A stretch of DNA of 64,000 nucleotides from the NCBI GenBank assembly GCA_964511075.1, contig CAZEDM010000002.1:1-64000 (forward strand). Direction: 5' to 3'. Each line of letters begins with the position of its first letter. Position 1 is the first letter of the stretch. Positions 16,840-24,253 of this stretch are shown here, one piece after another. A program made the position numbers and the translations under genes. This DNA is from CAZEDM01 sp964511075. Lineage in GTDB: Bacteria > Zixibacteria > MSB-5A5 > RBG-16-43-9. Below the pieces are notes generated by a model. The model was not told where the DNA came from. It did not search any database and worked only from the letters and a program-made list of their open reading frames with translations.

Positions 16840-17424
16840 ATGAAAGTAAGAAAAATGAATGTGGAGCACGAGGACAGATATGACATAAGGCTTTCCGGGT
16901 CCGGAGGTCAGGGACTGGTCTTCGCAGGAACTATACTGGCTGAGGCACTGGGTATTCATGAGGGCAAGAATGTCGCCCAGACCCAGAGTTACGGACCGGA
17001 AGCCCGAGGCGGTGCCAGCCGTTCTGATCTGGTTTTCAGCTCAGGCGAGATCTACTATCCCAAAGCCCTGAAATTGGATCTGCTTTTAGCCTTGACCCAG
17101 GAAGCCTGCGATACCTACTATCTCAATCTCAAGGACGAGGGACTGCTGATAGTGGATTCGGGCCTGGTAGACCAGCCTCCGGCCAGGGACGTGATCAACT
17201 TGCCCTTCATCCAGAGCGCCAGGGAGAATTTAGGTACTCCAGTAGTGGCGAACATCATCGCCCTGGGTGCAATCGTTTCCCTTACCAAAATAATCTCAAA
17301 GGAATCATTGATCGAGGCACTTAAGACTAAATCTCCAAAAGCTATGTTGGATTTGAATCTCAAGGCAGTGGAATTAGGATTTGAGCTGGTGAGGAAAGAG
17401 AAGAGAAAAAGGAAGAAAGCTTAA
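16840..17424 (+). CDS. korC: 2-oxoglutarate:ferredoxin oxidoreductase, gamma subunit
   Basis: The gamma domain packs against the catalytic core in this enzyme family. It shows the signature GSGGQGLVFAGTILAEA near residue 15 and the GPEARGGASRSD loop. The length of 194 residues and a basic tail (KEKRKRKKA) are ordinary. The ATG at 16840 has a short GAGG site. A second ATG five codons in is possible. It is the last kor gene, and ndk starts 22 bp after its stop. Confidence 0.92.
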   Translation: MKVRKMNVEHEDRYDIRLSGSGGQGLVFAGTILAEALGIHEGKNVAQTQSYGPEARGGASRSDLVFSSGEIYYPKALKLDLLLALTQEACDTYYLNLKDEGLLIVDSGLVDQPPARDVINLPFIQSARENLGTPVVANIIALGAIVSLTKIISKESLIEALKTKSPKAMLDLNLKAVELGFELVRKEKRKRKKA

Positions 17425-17446
17425 TAATATACCAGAAGGAGAATTT

Positions 17447-17845
17447 CTGGAGAAGACACTTCTTATCATCAAGCCGGATGCGGTCGAGAGAGATTTGACA
17501 GGGGAGATCTTAAAGAGGGCGGAAGCTTTCGGCTTCAAAATCGAGGGACTTAAGATGCTGAGAGTTTCCCCGGAAGAAGGTGGAAGATTTTATCAGGTGC
17601 ACAGGGGTAAGCCTTTTTACGACGAGCTGGTGGAGTATATCTCCTCGGGCAGGATCGTGGTCGCGCAGCTGGCAAGAGAGAATGCGGTGGAGAAGCTCAG
17701 GGAGCTCATCGGCTCAACCGATCCCAGGAAAGCAGAAAGGGGAACCATCCGGGCTGAATACGGATTGGATGTATGCCACAACTCGGTGCATGCTTCGGAC
17801 TCAAAGGAAAATGCTCAAATCGAAATAGATTTCTTTATTTGGTAA
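17447..17845 (+). CDS. ndk: Nucleoside diphosphate kinase with probable CTG start
   Basis: The enzyme moves the gamma-phosphate between nucleoside triphosphates through a phosphohistidine. The active-site His115 lies in HNSVHASDS and the nucleotide-binding NPD/TDP region in STDPRKAERGTIR. The usual N-terminus of this family (M-E-x-T-L-x-I-I-K-P-D) is matched by codons from 17447 on, where the first codon is CTG and reads as the initiator. AAGGAG at 17436-17441 lies 5 nt before it, and no ATG, GTG or TTG is in frame before the TTG at 17495, which would remove the first strand and part of the substrate site. The 132-residue product is normal length. It is probably co-transcribed with kor. Confidence 0.88.
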   Translation: MEKTLLIIKPDAVERDLTGEILKRAEAFGFKIEGLKMLRVSPEEGGRFYQVHRGKPFYDELVEYISSGRIVVAQLARENAVEKLRELIGSTDPRKAERGTIRAEYGLDVCHNSVHASDSKENAQIEIDFFIW

Positions 17846-17855
17846 AAGAATGTAG

Positions 17856-17883
17856 TTGACGGGATTTTTTTGATTTATATTAT
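17856..17883 (+). promoter_or_regulatory. Candidate promoter for citrate synthase
   Basis: TTGACG at 17856-17861 and TATTAT at 17878-17883 are spaced by 16 nt. They are the best promoter match in the 216-bp gap before the citrate synthase gene and would give a leader of about 170 nt. Confidence 0.55.
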
Positions 17884-18061
17884 AGTGAAAAAATTCACAA
17901 AGTAGATTGAGTTTTAAAGTCAAAAAAAGATGACAGGAAAGAAAAGTCTCGGTCTTAATTTCTGGCAGAATTTTGCTAATACTTTCCTGCACTATTAAAA
18001 ATGAATGTCTTTTTACATAAGATCTGATTGATAACCTTAAATTTTTAGAGGAGGGATCAAT

Positions 18062-19366
18062 ATGTCCTTAAAAGAAAAGCTTGCCCAGAAGGTCTCTGAA
18101 ACGCAAAATGAGATCAGGAGTCTGATGAAGGAACATGGAGAGAAGGTCATCTCCGAGGTTACGGTTCAGCAAGCCTATGGTGGAATGAGGGGTGTAAAAT
18201 GTATGGTCTGGGAGACCTCGCTTTTGGACCCCATGGAGGGAATAAGATTCCGCGGCTACAGTATTCCTGAGGTAAGGGAGAAATTACCCAAAGTCAAGGG
18301 GGGGGCAGAGCCTTTGCCGGAAGGGATCTTCTGGTTGCTTCTGACCGGAGAGCTTCCCACGAAAAAAGAGGTCAAGGAGCTCACCAGGGAATGGCAGAGT
18401 CGTTCAGAGGTGCCCAATGATACCTGGAAGATCCTGAAATCCCTGCCCAAGGATATGCACCCTATGACCCAGTTCTCCATCGGGATTATGTCTCTTCAGC
18501 CTACCTCCTTATTCGTTAAAAGGTATGACGAGGGGATCTCCAAGACCGAATTCTGGGATCCGACGTATGAGGATGTGATGAACCTCTTAGCCAAACTCCC
18601 TGCTATTGCCGGCTATATTTATCGCAAGACCTATAAGGACGGAAAAAGAATTCGACCGAAAAAGAGTTTAGACTGGGGTGCGAACTTTGCCCATATGATG
18701 GGCATAGACCAGCCCGAGTATTATGAGCTGATGAGGTTATATCTGGTACTGCACTGTGACCACGAGGGCGGGAATGTGAGTGCCCATACCACCCATCTGG
18801 TCGGCTCCGCCCTGTCTGATCCTTATTACTCCCTGGCTGCCGGCATGAATGGACTGGCTGGCCCCCTGCACGGTCTGGCAAATCAGGAGGTCTTAAGATG
18901 GATTCAGGGCTTTTTGGAGAAATTAGGCGGAAAGATACCCTCCAAGGAGGAGTTATCCAAAGCCTTGTGGGACACTTTGAACAGCGGACAGGTTATACCG
19001 GGATACGGGCATGCGGTATTGAGAAAAACCGACCCCAGATACACCGCCCAGCGGGAGTTTGCTCTAAAGCACATGCCGGATGACGATTTATTCAAGCTGG
19101 TCAGCCTGATTTATGAGGTCGCGCCGGATATTTTAACCAAGCACGGCAAAGCCAAAAACCCCTGGCCCAATGTGGATGCCCATTCGGGAGTTCTGCAGTG
19201 GTTTTATGGGGTAAGGGAATATGATTTTTACACAGTGATGTTCGGGGTTTCCAGGGCTATGGGCGTTCTGGCACAGCTTATCTGGGATAGAGCCTTGGGT
19301 CTCCCCATCGAAAGACCCAAATCGGTTACTACTGAGTGGATTAAGGAGAATGTTATAAATAAGTAG
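18062..19366 (+). CDS. gltA: Citrate synthase, mitochondrial (eukaryote-like) type
   Basis: The enzyme condenses oxaloacetate and acetyl-CoA to citrate. It carries the catalytic residues His270 (GPLHGLANQEVL), His317 (GYGHAVLRKTDPRYT) and Asp372 (NVDAHSG). Sequence around these sites, and the C-terminal FGVSRAMGVLAQLIW and ERPKS stretches, follow the animal mitochondrial enzyme much more closely than the E. coli GltA type. Similar eukaryote-like forms are known from Geobacter and some other bacteria. A GGAGG site lies just before the ATG. It has its own promoter and terminator. Confidence 0.95.
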   Translation: MSLKEKLAQKVSETQNEIRSLMKEHGEKVISEVTVQQAYGGMRGVKCMVWETSLLDPMEGIRFRGYSIPEVREKLPKVKGGAEPLPEGIFWLLLTGELPTKKEVKELTREWQSRSEVPNDTWKILKSLPKDMHPMTQFSIGIMSLQPTSLFVKRYDEGISKTEFWDPTYEDVMNLLAKLPAIAGYIYRKTYKDGKRIRPKKSLDWGANFAHMMGIDQPEYYELMRLYLVLHCDHEGGNVSAHTTHLVGSALSDPYYSLAAGMNGLAGPLHGLANQEVLRWIQGFLEKLGGKIPSKEELSKALWDTLNSGQVIPGYGHAVLRKTDPRYTAQREFALKHMPDDDLFKLVSLIYEVAPDILTKHGKAKNPWPNVDAHSGVLQWFYGVREYDFYTVMFGVSRAMGVLAQLIWDRALGLPIERPKSVTTEWIKENVINK

Positions 19367-19411
19367 CGAGTAACGAGGATGTAAGGGCGAGGTTTCCTCG
19401 CAAAGAAAAAA

Positions 19412-19442
19412 ACGGGCAACCTTTGGTTGCCCGTTTTTTTTC
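19412..19442 (+). terminator. Intrinsic terminator after citrate synthase
   Basis: ACGGGCAACC (19412-19421), loop TTT, GGTTGCCCGT (19425-19434) and eight Ts form a textbook rho-independent terminator. An A run precedes it. Confidence 0.93.
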
Positions 19443-19582
19443 TGGAGATTGTAGCACGGACTTTATGGCCGACGAAGAAAGTAGAGACACATCGAATGCG
19501 TTTCTATAAGTTTTCTGGAGAAGACATAAGGGTAGAATTTGACTTTACCCAAACATCCCTCTATTGGTATAAAAATTAAATT

Positions 19583-20368
19583 TCAAATTCTAAATGTACT
19601 TGCTATACTCTCAAACAATACTTTGGAATAATTATAGTCTTCTTGAGTGGTCGTAAAACTGATAGCATATAAATTCTTCTTATTCTTGTCACCAACGAGG
19701 ATTTGGTAAAGGGTTAATTGTTGTTCATCATTAGTAATATAATTAACCCTGTATTTCATTGCAGGAAGCCCTTGGAAAAGCGAATCTTCTTTGAAAACTA
19801 ATTCTGCGTTAGGCAACATAAAAAGAGAACTTTTTATACCTTCTTCGTATATTTTTTTTAGGTCTTCTTCTTGCTTGGAAATATCACCTATTGTTACATT
19901 CACATTTCTAGCAAATCCCAATTTTTCAGCAGATTTCAAATCTCTAGCAAAGCCATAAAATGTTTGTTGCGGGAATCTTGTAAATTCCCATTCTTTTGGA
20001 TAACAAAAACCAAATTGAAACTCCTTTGACACCTCTGATTTGTAACCCTTCGGAACAGTAAAATTATCTAATTTAGCTGTCATTAGCTGTTCAATTTGGG
20101 CTTCAAGTTGATGGATTTTCTCATCGGTAGAGAGCTTCTTGGATTTCCTTTCTACAGATGTAACCCTGAAATAAGTATCTCTGAGCAAGATAAATATCAC
20201 CACAAATCCAGCGGCTGCTCCACCTAAACTAATGCTTTTATTCTGAATTTGAGCAAAGGAATCCAAAAAGTAAAAAAGAACAACAGCAGCTACTAAACTA
20301 AGAATCAGTAGGCTTCCAACTACAAATAAGTAGCTTTTTCTCTCTTTTGATATATCCGAGTTCGCCAT
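19583..20368 (-). CDS. Membrane-anchored protein with PsbP-like C-terminal domain
   Basis: I do not recognise a specific family. Two hydrophobic helices (about 13-35 and 42-62) are followed by a short coiled-coil-like segment (about 78-95). The C-terminal soluble domain (about 100-261) has the fold pattern of PsbP/DUF1795-like proteins: FGFCYPKEWEF at its start and a final strand-helix with FESIASTFRI. This domain probably lies in the cytoplasm or periplasm depending on topology. A strong AAAGGAGG site precedes the ATG. The gene stands alone between two TCA-cycle loci and is more AT-rich than its neighbours. Confidence 0.6.
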   Translation of the reverse strand: MANSDISKERKSYLFVVGSLLILSLVAAVVLFYFLDSFAQIQNKSISLGGAAAGFVVIFILLRDTYFRVTSVERKSKKLSTDEKIHQLEAQIEQLMTAKLDNFTVPKGYKSEVSKEFQFGFCYPKEWEFTRFPQQTFYGFARDLKSAEKLGFARNVNVTIGDISKQEEDLKKIYEEGIKSSLFMLPNAELVFKEDSLFQGLPAMKYRVNYITNDEQQLTLYQILVGDKNKKNLYAISFTTTQEDYNYSKVLFESIASTFRI

Positions 20369-20984
20369 CTCTTCCTCCTTTATGTACCTGTTTCAAAGAT
20401 TGTTTGTATCTAAATCTACCATGTCATATCTTTATCAATCAACACTTTCATATAATTTCACAATTTTCATCTCGCTTAAAGCTTATAGGCTTTAATCACA
20501 GTAACAGTTGAGATTTTTGAATCTTGTTTTAATTTATATGGGGTCTTTCAAAAAATCAATCTTTTTTCTAAAGGGCAAAGATTTTTTTAGAGCAAGTTGA
20601 AATACATTGTCCCTACCGATGCCTGAAAAATACTTTAGGATAAAGCTTGTCTCTACCCTTTCACTGATGGGCGGAGTTGAACTCCGCCCCTACTCATTGA
20701 TAAACCTAAAGGTTTATACCCCATTTATCTTCCAAAAAATTTTTCAAAAAAAGTTGACTTTGTGAAATTTTTCTCTTAAATTGGGACTCAATTAGAAAGC
20801 AATCCTATGAGGATTGCCCTACGAAATACAAGGTTTTACGTAGGGCCTCCGCCTATGGCGGACAGCCTTGCTGGAAAAAAGAGGCAAGATTATAAAGTGA
20901 TTACTTCGTCCCCCTCCAGCGGACTTGCAATGACCAAGCGAATCACAAACAGCAAGTAGCCAATACCGAAAAGCGAGGATAAAT
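20369..20984. other. 616-bp intergenic region with palindromes and a leader
   Basis: No gene is present. It holds four members of the dispersed palindrome family: TAAACCT/AGGTTTA at about 20701, GGGCGGAGT/ACTCCGCCC (20669-20689), GCAATCC/GGATTGC (20799-20817) and TCCGCC/GGCGGA (20848-20862). Several are followed or preceded by CCCTAC or GTAGGG. A promoter-like pair at 20754-20781 would place the last two palindromes in the leader of the aconitase-like operon. Confidence 0.65.
20754..20781 (+). promoter_or_regulatory. Candidate promoter for leuC-like/leuD-like/icd operon
   Basis: TTGACT at 20754-20759 and TTAAAT at 20776-20781 are 16 nt apart. The -10 is imperfect. The implied leader of about 200 nt contains two palindromes. 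Confidence 0.4.
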
Positions 20985-22289
20985 ATGGGTAAGACTTTAG
21001 CAGAGAAAATCATAGGCAAACATGCCGGAAGGGAAGTGAGTGCCGGCGAGATTGTTCTGGCAAGGGTGGATGTCTGTCTGATGCAGGACGGGACTGCACC
21101 TTTGGCCATAAGACAGCTGCAGAAGATAGATCTGGAGAAGGCGGCGAATCCCAAAAGAACCGTGCTCTTTCTGGACCATGCAGCTCCATCCCCCAGAAAA
21201 GAGCTTTCCAATGACCATATCACCATAAGAAAATTTGCGGAGAAAACCGGCTGTCAGGTCTCGGATGTTGGAATGGGTGTATGCCATCAGGTGATCTTCG
21301 AATCGTATCTGAATCCGGGAGAGATCTTAATCGGAGCTGATTCTCATACCTGCACCGGTGGGGCTATGGCGGCTTTTTCAACTGGTATGGGCTCAACGGA
21401 TGTGGCTATTGGAATCGCCCTGGGTAAAACCTGGCTCAGGGTTCCTGAGACTTTCAAAATTGAAGTGACCGGAGAATTTCAACCGGGAGTTTACGCCAAG
21501 GATTTGATCCTGTATCTGATAGGACTGATTGGAGCTGATGGTGCTACTTACAAAGCTCTGGAGTTTACCGGTGATACCATCGGGAATATGTCCATCTCCA
21601 GCCGGATGACTCTTTCTAATATGGCGATTGAAGCCGGGGCGAAAGCGGGTTTGATCGCATCCGATAAGTTCACCAAAGATTATCTTAAAAAACAGGGAAG
21701 GGTAAGCAAATTCAGAGAGGTTAAGGGGGACGAGGATGCGGTTTATGAAAGGGTGATAAAAATCGACGCCTCCAAGCTGGTGCCTACCCTCTCTTTCCCT
21801 CATACTGTGGATAATACCAGGCCAATAGATGAAGCCAGGGGAATAAAAATAGACCAGGTTTTTCTGGGGACCTGCACTAACGGCAGATTGGAAGATATCG
21901 CCGTAGCCTGCGAGGTGATAAAGGGAAGGAAGAAAAATCCCAACACCAGGTTTGTAGTTGTGCCAGCCTCAAAGGCGATCTTCCTGGAGGCTATGGCAAA
22001 AGGGTATATACGGCAGCTGGTTGAATTCGGAGCGGCGATCCTGGCTCCGGGCTGTGGTCCCTGTGTAGGCGTGCATGAGGGGGTCCTGGGTGATGGTGAG
22101 AACTGTATCTCGACTGCTAACAGGAATTTCAAAGGCAGGATGGGGAATCCTGAAGGGTTTGTCTACCTGGCATCCCCGGCCACAGCAGTAGCCGCCGCAG
22201 TGGCTGGAAAGATAGTCGACCCCAGAGAATTTATCTCAAGAAAGAAGACAAAAGGCAAAAAAGTTTCCAGGAGAAAGAAAAAAAGATAG
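20985..22289 (+). CDS. LeuC/homoaconitase-type hydratase large subunit (probable aconitase)
   Basis: This is the [4Fe-4S] subunit of a two-subunit hydro-lyase. The cluster cysteines are Cys297 (GTCTNGRLEDI), Cys357 and Cys360 (APGCGPCVG), and DSHTCTGG (119-126) is the usual active-site stretch. The family includes isopropylmalate isomerase, homoaconitase and some aconitases. Neighbours are icd downstream and citrate synthase upstream, with no leucine or lysine genes, and the small subunit has an Arg in its substrate loop. I therefore infer citrate-isocitrate isomerisation. The C-terminal tail is strongly basic (KKTKGKKVSRRKKKR), which is odd for the family. Confidence 0.85.
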   Translation: MGKTLAEKIIGKHAGREVSAGEIVLARVDVCLMQDGTAPLAIRQLQKIDLEKAANPKRTVLFLDHAAPSPRKELSNDHITIRKFAEKTGCQVSDVGMGVCHQVIFESYLNPGEILIGADSHTCTGGAMAAFSTGMGSTDVAIGIALGKTWLRVPETFKIEVTGEFQPGVYAKDLILYLIGLIGADGATYKALEFTGDTIGNMSISSRMTLSNMAIEAGAKAGLIASDKFTKDYLKKQGRVSKFREVKGDEDAVYERVIKIDASKLVPTLSFPHTVDNTRPIDEARGIKIDQVFLGTCTNGRLEDIAVACEVIKGRKKNPNTRFVVVPASKAIFLEAMAKGYIRQLVEFGAAILAPGCGPCVGVHEGVLGDGENCISTANRNFKGRMGNPEGFVYLASPATAVAAAVAGKIVDPREFISRKKTKGKKVSRRKKKR

Positions 22290-22331
22290 GGACGCAGGGC
22301 ATGCGTCTCTAAGAATATTAAAGAGGTAGTT

Positions 22332-22832
22332 ATGATTCTAAAAGGAAAGGTCTTTAAATTCGGGGATGATATCTCCACGGATCTGATTGCGCCTGGCAGG
22401 TATTTTCATTTACGTTCCAATCTGCCGGAGATGGCCAAGCATGTTTTGGAGGATGCGGATACATCCTTTGCCGGCAAAGTGCAAAAGGGGGATTTCGTGG
22501 TGGCAGGTGATAACTTCGGCTGCGGCTCCTCCAGGGAGCACGCTCCTACCATCATCAAATTAGCCGGAGTCTCGGCAGTCTTGGCCAAATCGTTTGCCCG
22601 GATTTTTTATCGCAATGCCATTAACGTGGGATTGCCGGTTCTGATCTGCGATACAGACAAGGTCTCCCCGGGGGATGAGTTAGAGGCTGATCTGGAAAAA
22701 GGAGAGATCAAGGATTTGACTAACGGAGCTGTCTTGAATTTTGCTCCTCTGCCCAAGGCGATGATCAACATCCTGAACGATGGTGGGTTGGTGGAGCATA
22801 TCCAGAAGCACGGTGATTTCAAGATAGATTAA
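22332..22832 (+). CDS. LeuD/homoaconitase-type hydratase small subunit
   Basis: The swivel-domain subunit partners the large subunit at 20985. It has GDDISTDLIAPGRY at the start and the diagnostic NFGCGSSREHAP and FARIFYRNAINVGLP motifs. The substrate loop after GRY reads FHLRSN, with Arg28 where isopropylmalate isomerases carry a Val-type residue and homoaconitases an Arg. This favours a substrate with a third carboxylate, such as citrate or homocitrate. The inference from this loop is mine, guided by what is known of the methanogen enzymes. It lies 42 bp after the large subunit, and that gap includes a GACGCA/TGCGTC palindrome (22291-22307). Confidence 0.85.
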   Translation: MILKGKVFKFGDDISTDLIAPGRYFHLRSNLPEMAKHVLEDADTSFAGKVQKGDFVVAGDNFGCGSSREHAPTIIKLAGVSAVLAKSFARIFYRNAINVGLPVLICDTDKVSPGDELEADLEKGEIKDLTNGAVLNFAPLPKAMINILNDGGLVEHIQKHGDFKID

Positions 22833-22919
22833 AAAACAGTTAAACTCATAAACAATCCTCCCGCTATCTGCGGGGAGCCAAGCCCTGAAAAAGATCAGGA
22901 GGAAAGGAGTTGGATAGGG

Positions 22920-24173
22920 ATGGTGAAGTTCAGCAGGATCACCCCTCCAGTTGATGGGGAGAAGATCGAGGTCTCAAAGAAAGAGGATAAGCTACTGGTG
23001 CCGGATAACCCGATTATCCCGGTTATCGAGGGGGACGGTGTGGGCAGGGATATTATGAAGGCAACCCGTCCGGTTATTGATGCGGCAGTTCAAAAGGTTT
23101 TTGGCGGTAAGAAGAGAATCGTCTGGTTCGACGTGTTTGCCGGGGAAAGGGCGCAGGCAAAATACGGAGAGCTTCTGCCCCAGGATACCTTCAGAGCCAT
23201 AAAGCACTATATCGTGGCTTTAAAAGGTCCTTTGACCACACCCATAGGTGGTGGCTACAGAAGCCTGAATGTTACCCTGAGGCAGATTTTGAACCTTTAT
23301 GCCTGTGTTCGTCCGGTGAGGTATTTCGAAGGTGTGCCTTCTCCGGTCAAACATCCGGAAAAAATGAATATAGTCATCTTCAGAGAGAATACCGAGGATG
23401 TCTATGCTGGAATCGAGTGGTCCAAAGGCACCAAAGAGGCAAAGAAGGTTATCTCCTGGTTGAACAAGACAATGAAGACCAAAATCAGAACCGATTCGGG
23501 CATAGGCATAAAGCCGATCAGCGTTACCGGAACCAAAAGGTTAGTCAGAAAGGCAATCAAATATGCCATAGAGAATAACCGCAAGTCGGTTACTTTAGTG
23601 CATAAGGGTAACATAATGAAATATACTGAGGGCGCGTTCAGGGAATGGGGTTACGATTTAGCCCTTAAGGAGTTCAGGGATAAAGTTGTCACAGAAGACG
23701 AGTTAGGGAAGAAGTATAACTGGCAAATCCCAGAGGGCAAGATAGTGATTAAGGACCGCATCGCAGATAGTATGCTTCAGCAGGTACTGACAAGGGCAGA
23801 CGAGTATGAGGTAGTGGCAACACCTAATCTGAACGGGGACTATCTTTCCGATGCCTGTGCCGCACAGATTGGCGGCCTGGGAATGGCACCCGGGGCGAAT
23901 ATCGGTGATTACGTGGCATTGTTCGAGGCAACTCACGGCACTGCACCCAAGTATACGGATAAAGACGTGATCAATCCCAGCTCGGTGATTCTTTCCGGCT
24001 GTATGATGTTGGAATACCTTGGCTGGAAAGAGGCGGCTGAGCTAATATATAAAGGAATACAAGAGACCATAAGGCAGAAGAGGGTTACCTACGACTTGGA
24101 AAGGCTTATGCAGGACGCTACCAAGGTCAGGACCTCCGAATACGGTGCGGCGATTATCGAGAATATGGGTTAA
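22920..24173 (+). CDS. icd: Isocitrate dehydrogenase, NADP type
   Basis: The enzyme oxidatively decarboxylates isocitrate to 2-oxoglutarate, the substrate of the kor enzyme. It resembles the E. coli dimeric enzyme throughout. The phosphate/substrate loop GGGYRSLNVTLRQ contains the serine that is phosphorylated in E. coli. The coenzyme region HGTAPKY carries the Lys-Tyr pair linked to NADP preference. Its 417 residues are normal. The ATG follows an extended AGGAGGAAAGGAG site. It is the third gene of the operon with the aconitase-like subunits. Confidence 0.94.
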   Translation: MVKFSRITPPVDGEKIEVSKKEDKLLVPDNPIIPVIEGDGVGRDIMKATRPVIDAAVQKVFGGKKRIVWFDVFAGERAQAKYGELLPQDTFRAIKHYIVALKGPLTTPIGGGYRSLNVTLRQILNLYACVRPVRYFEGVPSPVKHPEKMNIVIFRENTEDVYAGIEWSKGTKEAKKVISWLNKTMKTKIRTDSGIGIKPISVTGTKRLVRKAIKYAIENNRKSVTLVHKGNIMKYTEGAFREWGYDLALKEFRDKVVTEDELGKKYNWQIPEGKIVIKDRIADSMLQQVLTRADEYEVVATPNLNGDYLSDACAAQIGGLGMAPGANIGDYVALFEATHGTAPKYTDKDVINPSSVILSGCMMLEYLGWKEAAELIYKGIQETIRQKRVTYDLERLMQDATKVRTSEYGAAIIENMG

Positions 24174-24253
24174 ATAAATTTTCACTTCGTAGGGGAGGGG
24201 CTTGTTGAGTTTACGAAACCCAGCCAAAGGCGAGGGTCCGCTCCCTTTTTTAT

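Noticed and set aside
16239..16886. Long antisense open frames across korB
   Set aside because: They are shadows of strongly conserved coding sequence on the plus strand and encode nothing recognisable.
20985..22832. Leucine biosynthesis enzyme leuCD
   Set aside because: No leucine genes lie nearby, the context is citrate synthase and icd, and the small-subunit loop carries Arg.
24174..24253. Gene or element between icd and the dockerin gene
   Set aside because: Only a GTAGGGGAGGGG word and a CTCCCTTTTTTAT stretch are present, probably a terminator between converging genes; the pairing is too loose to call firmly.
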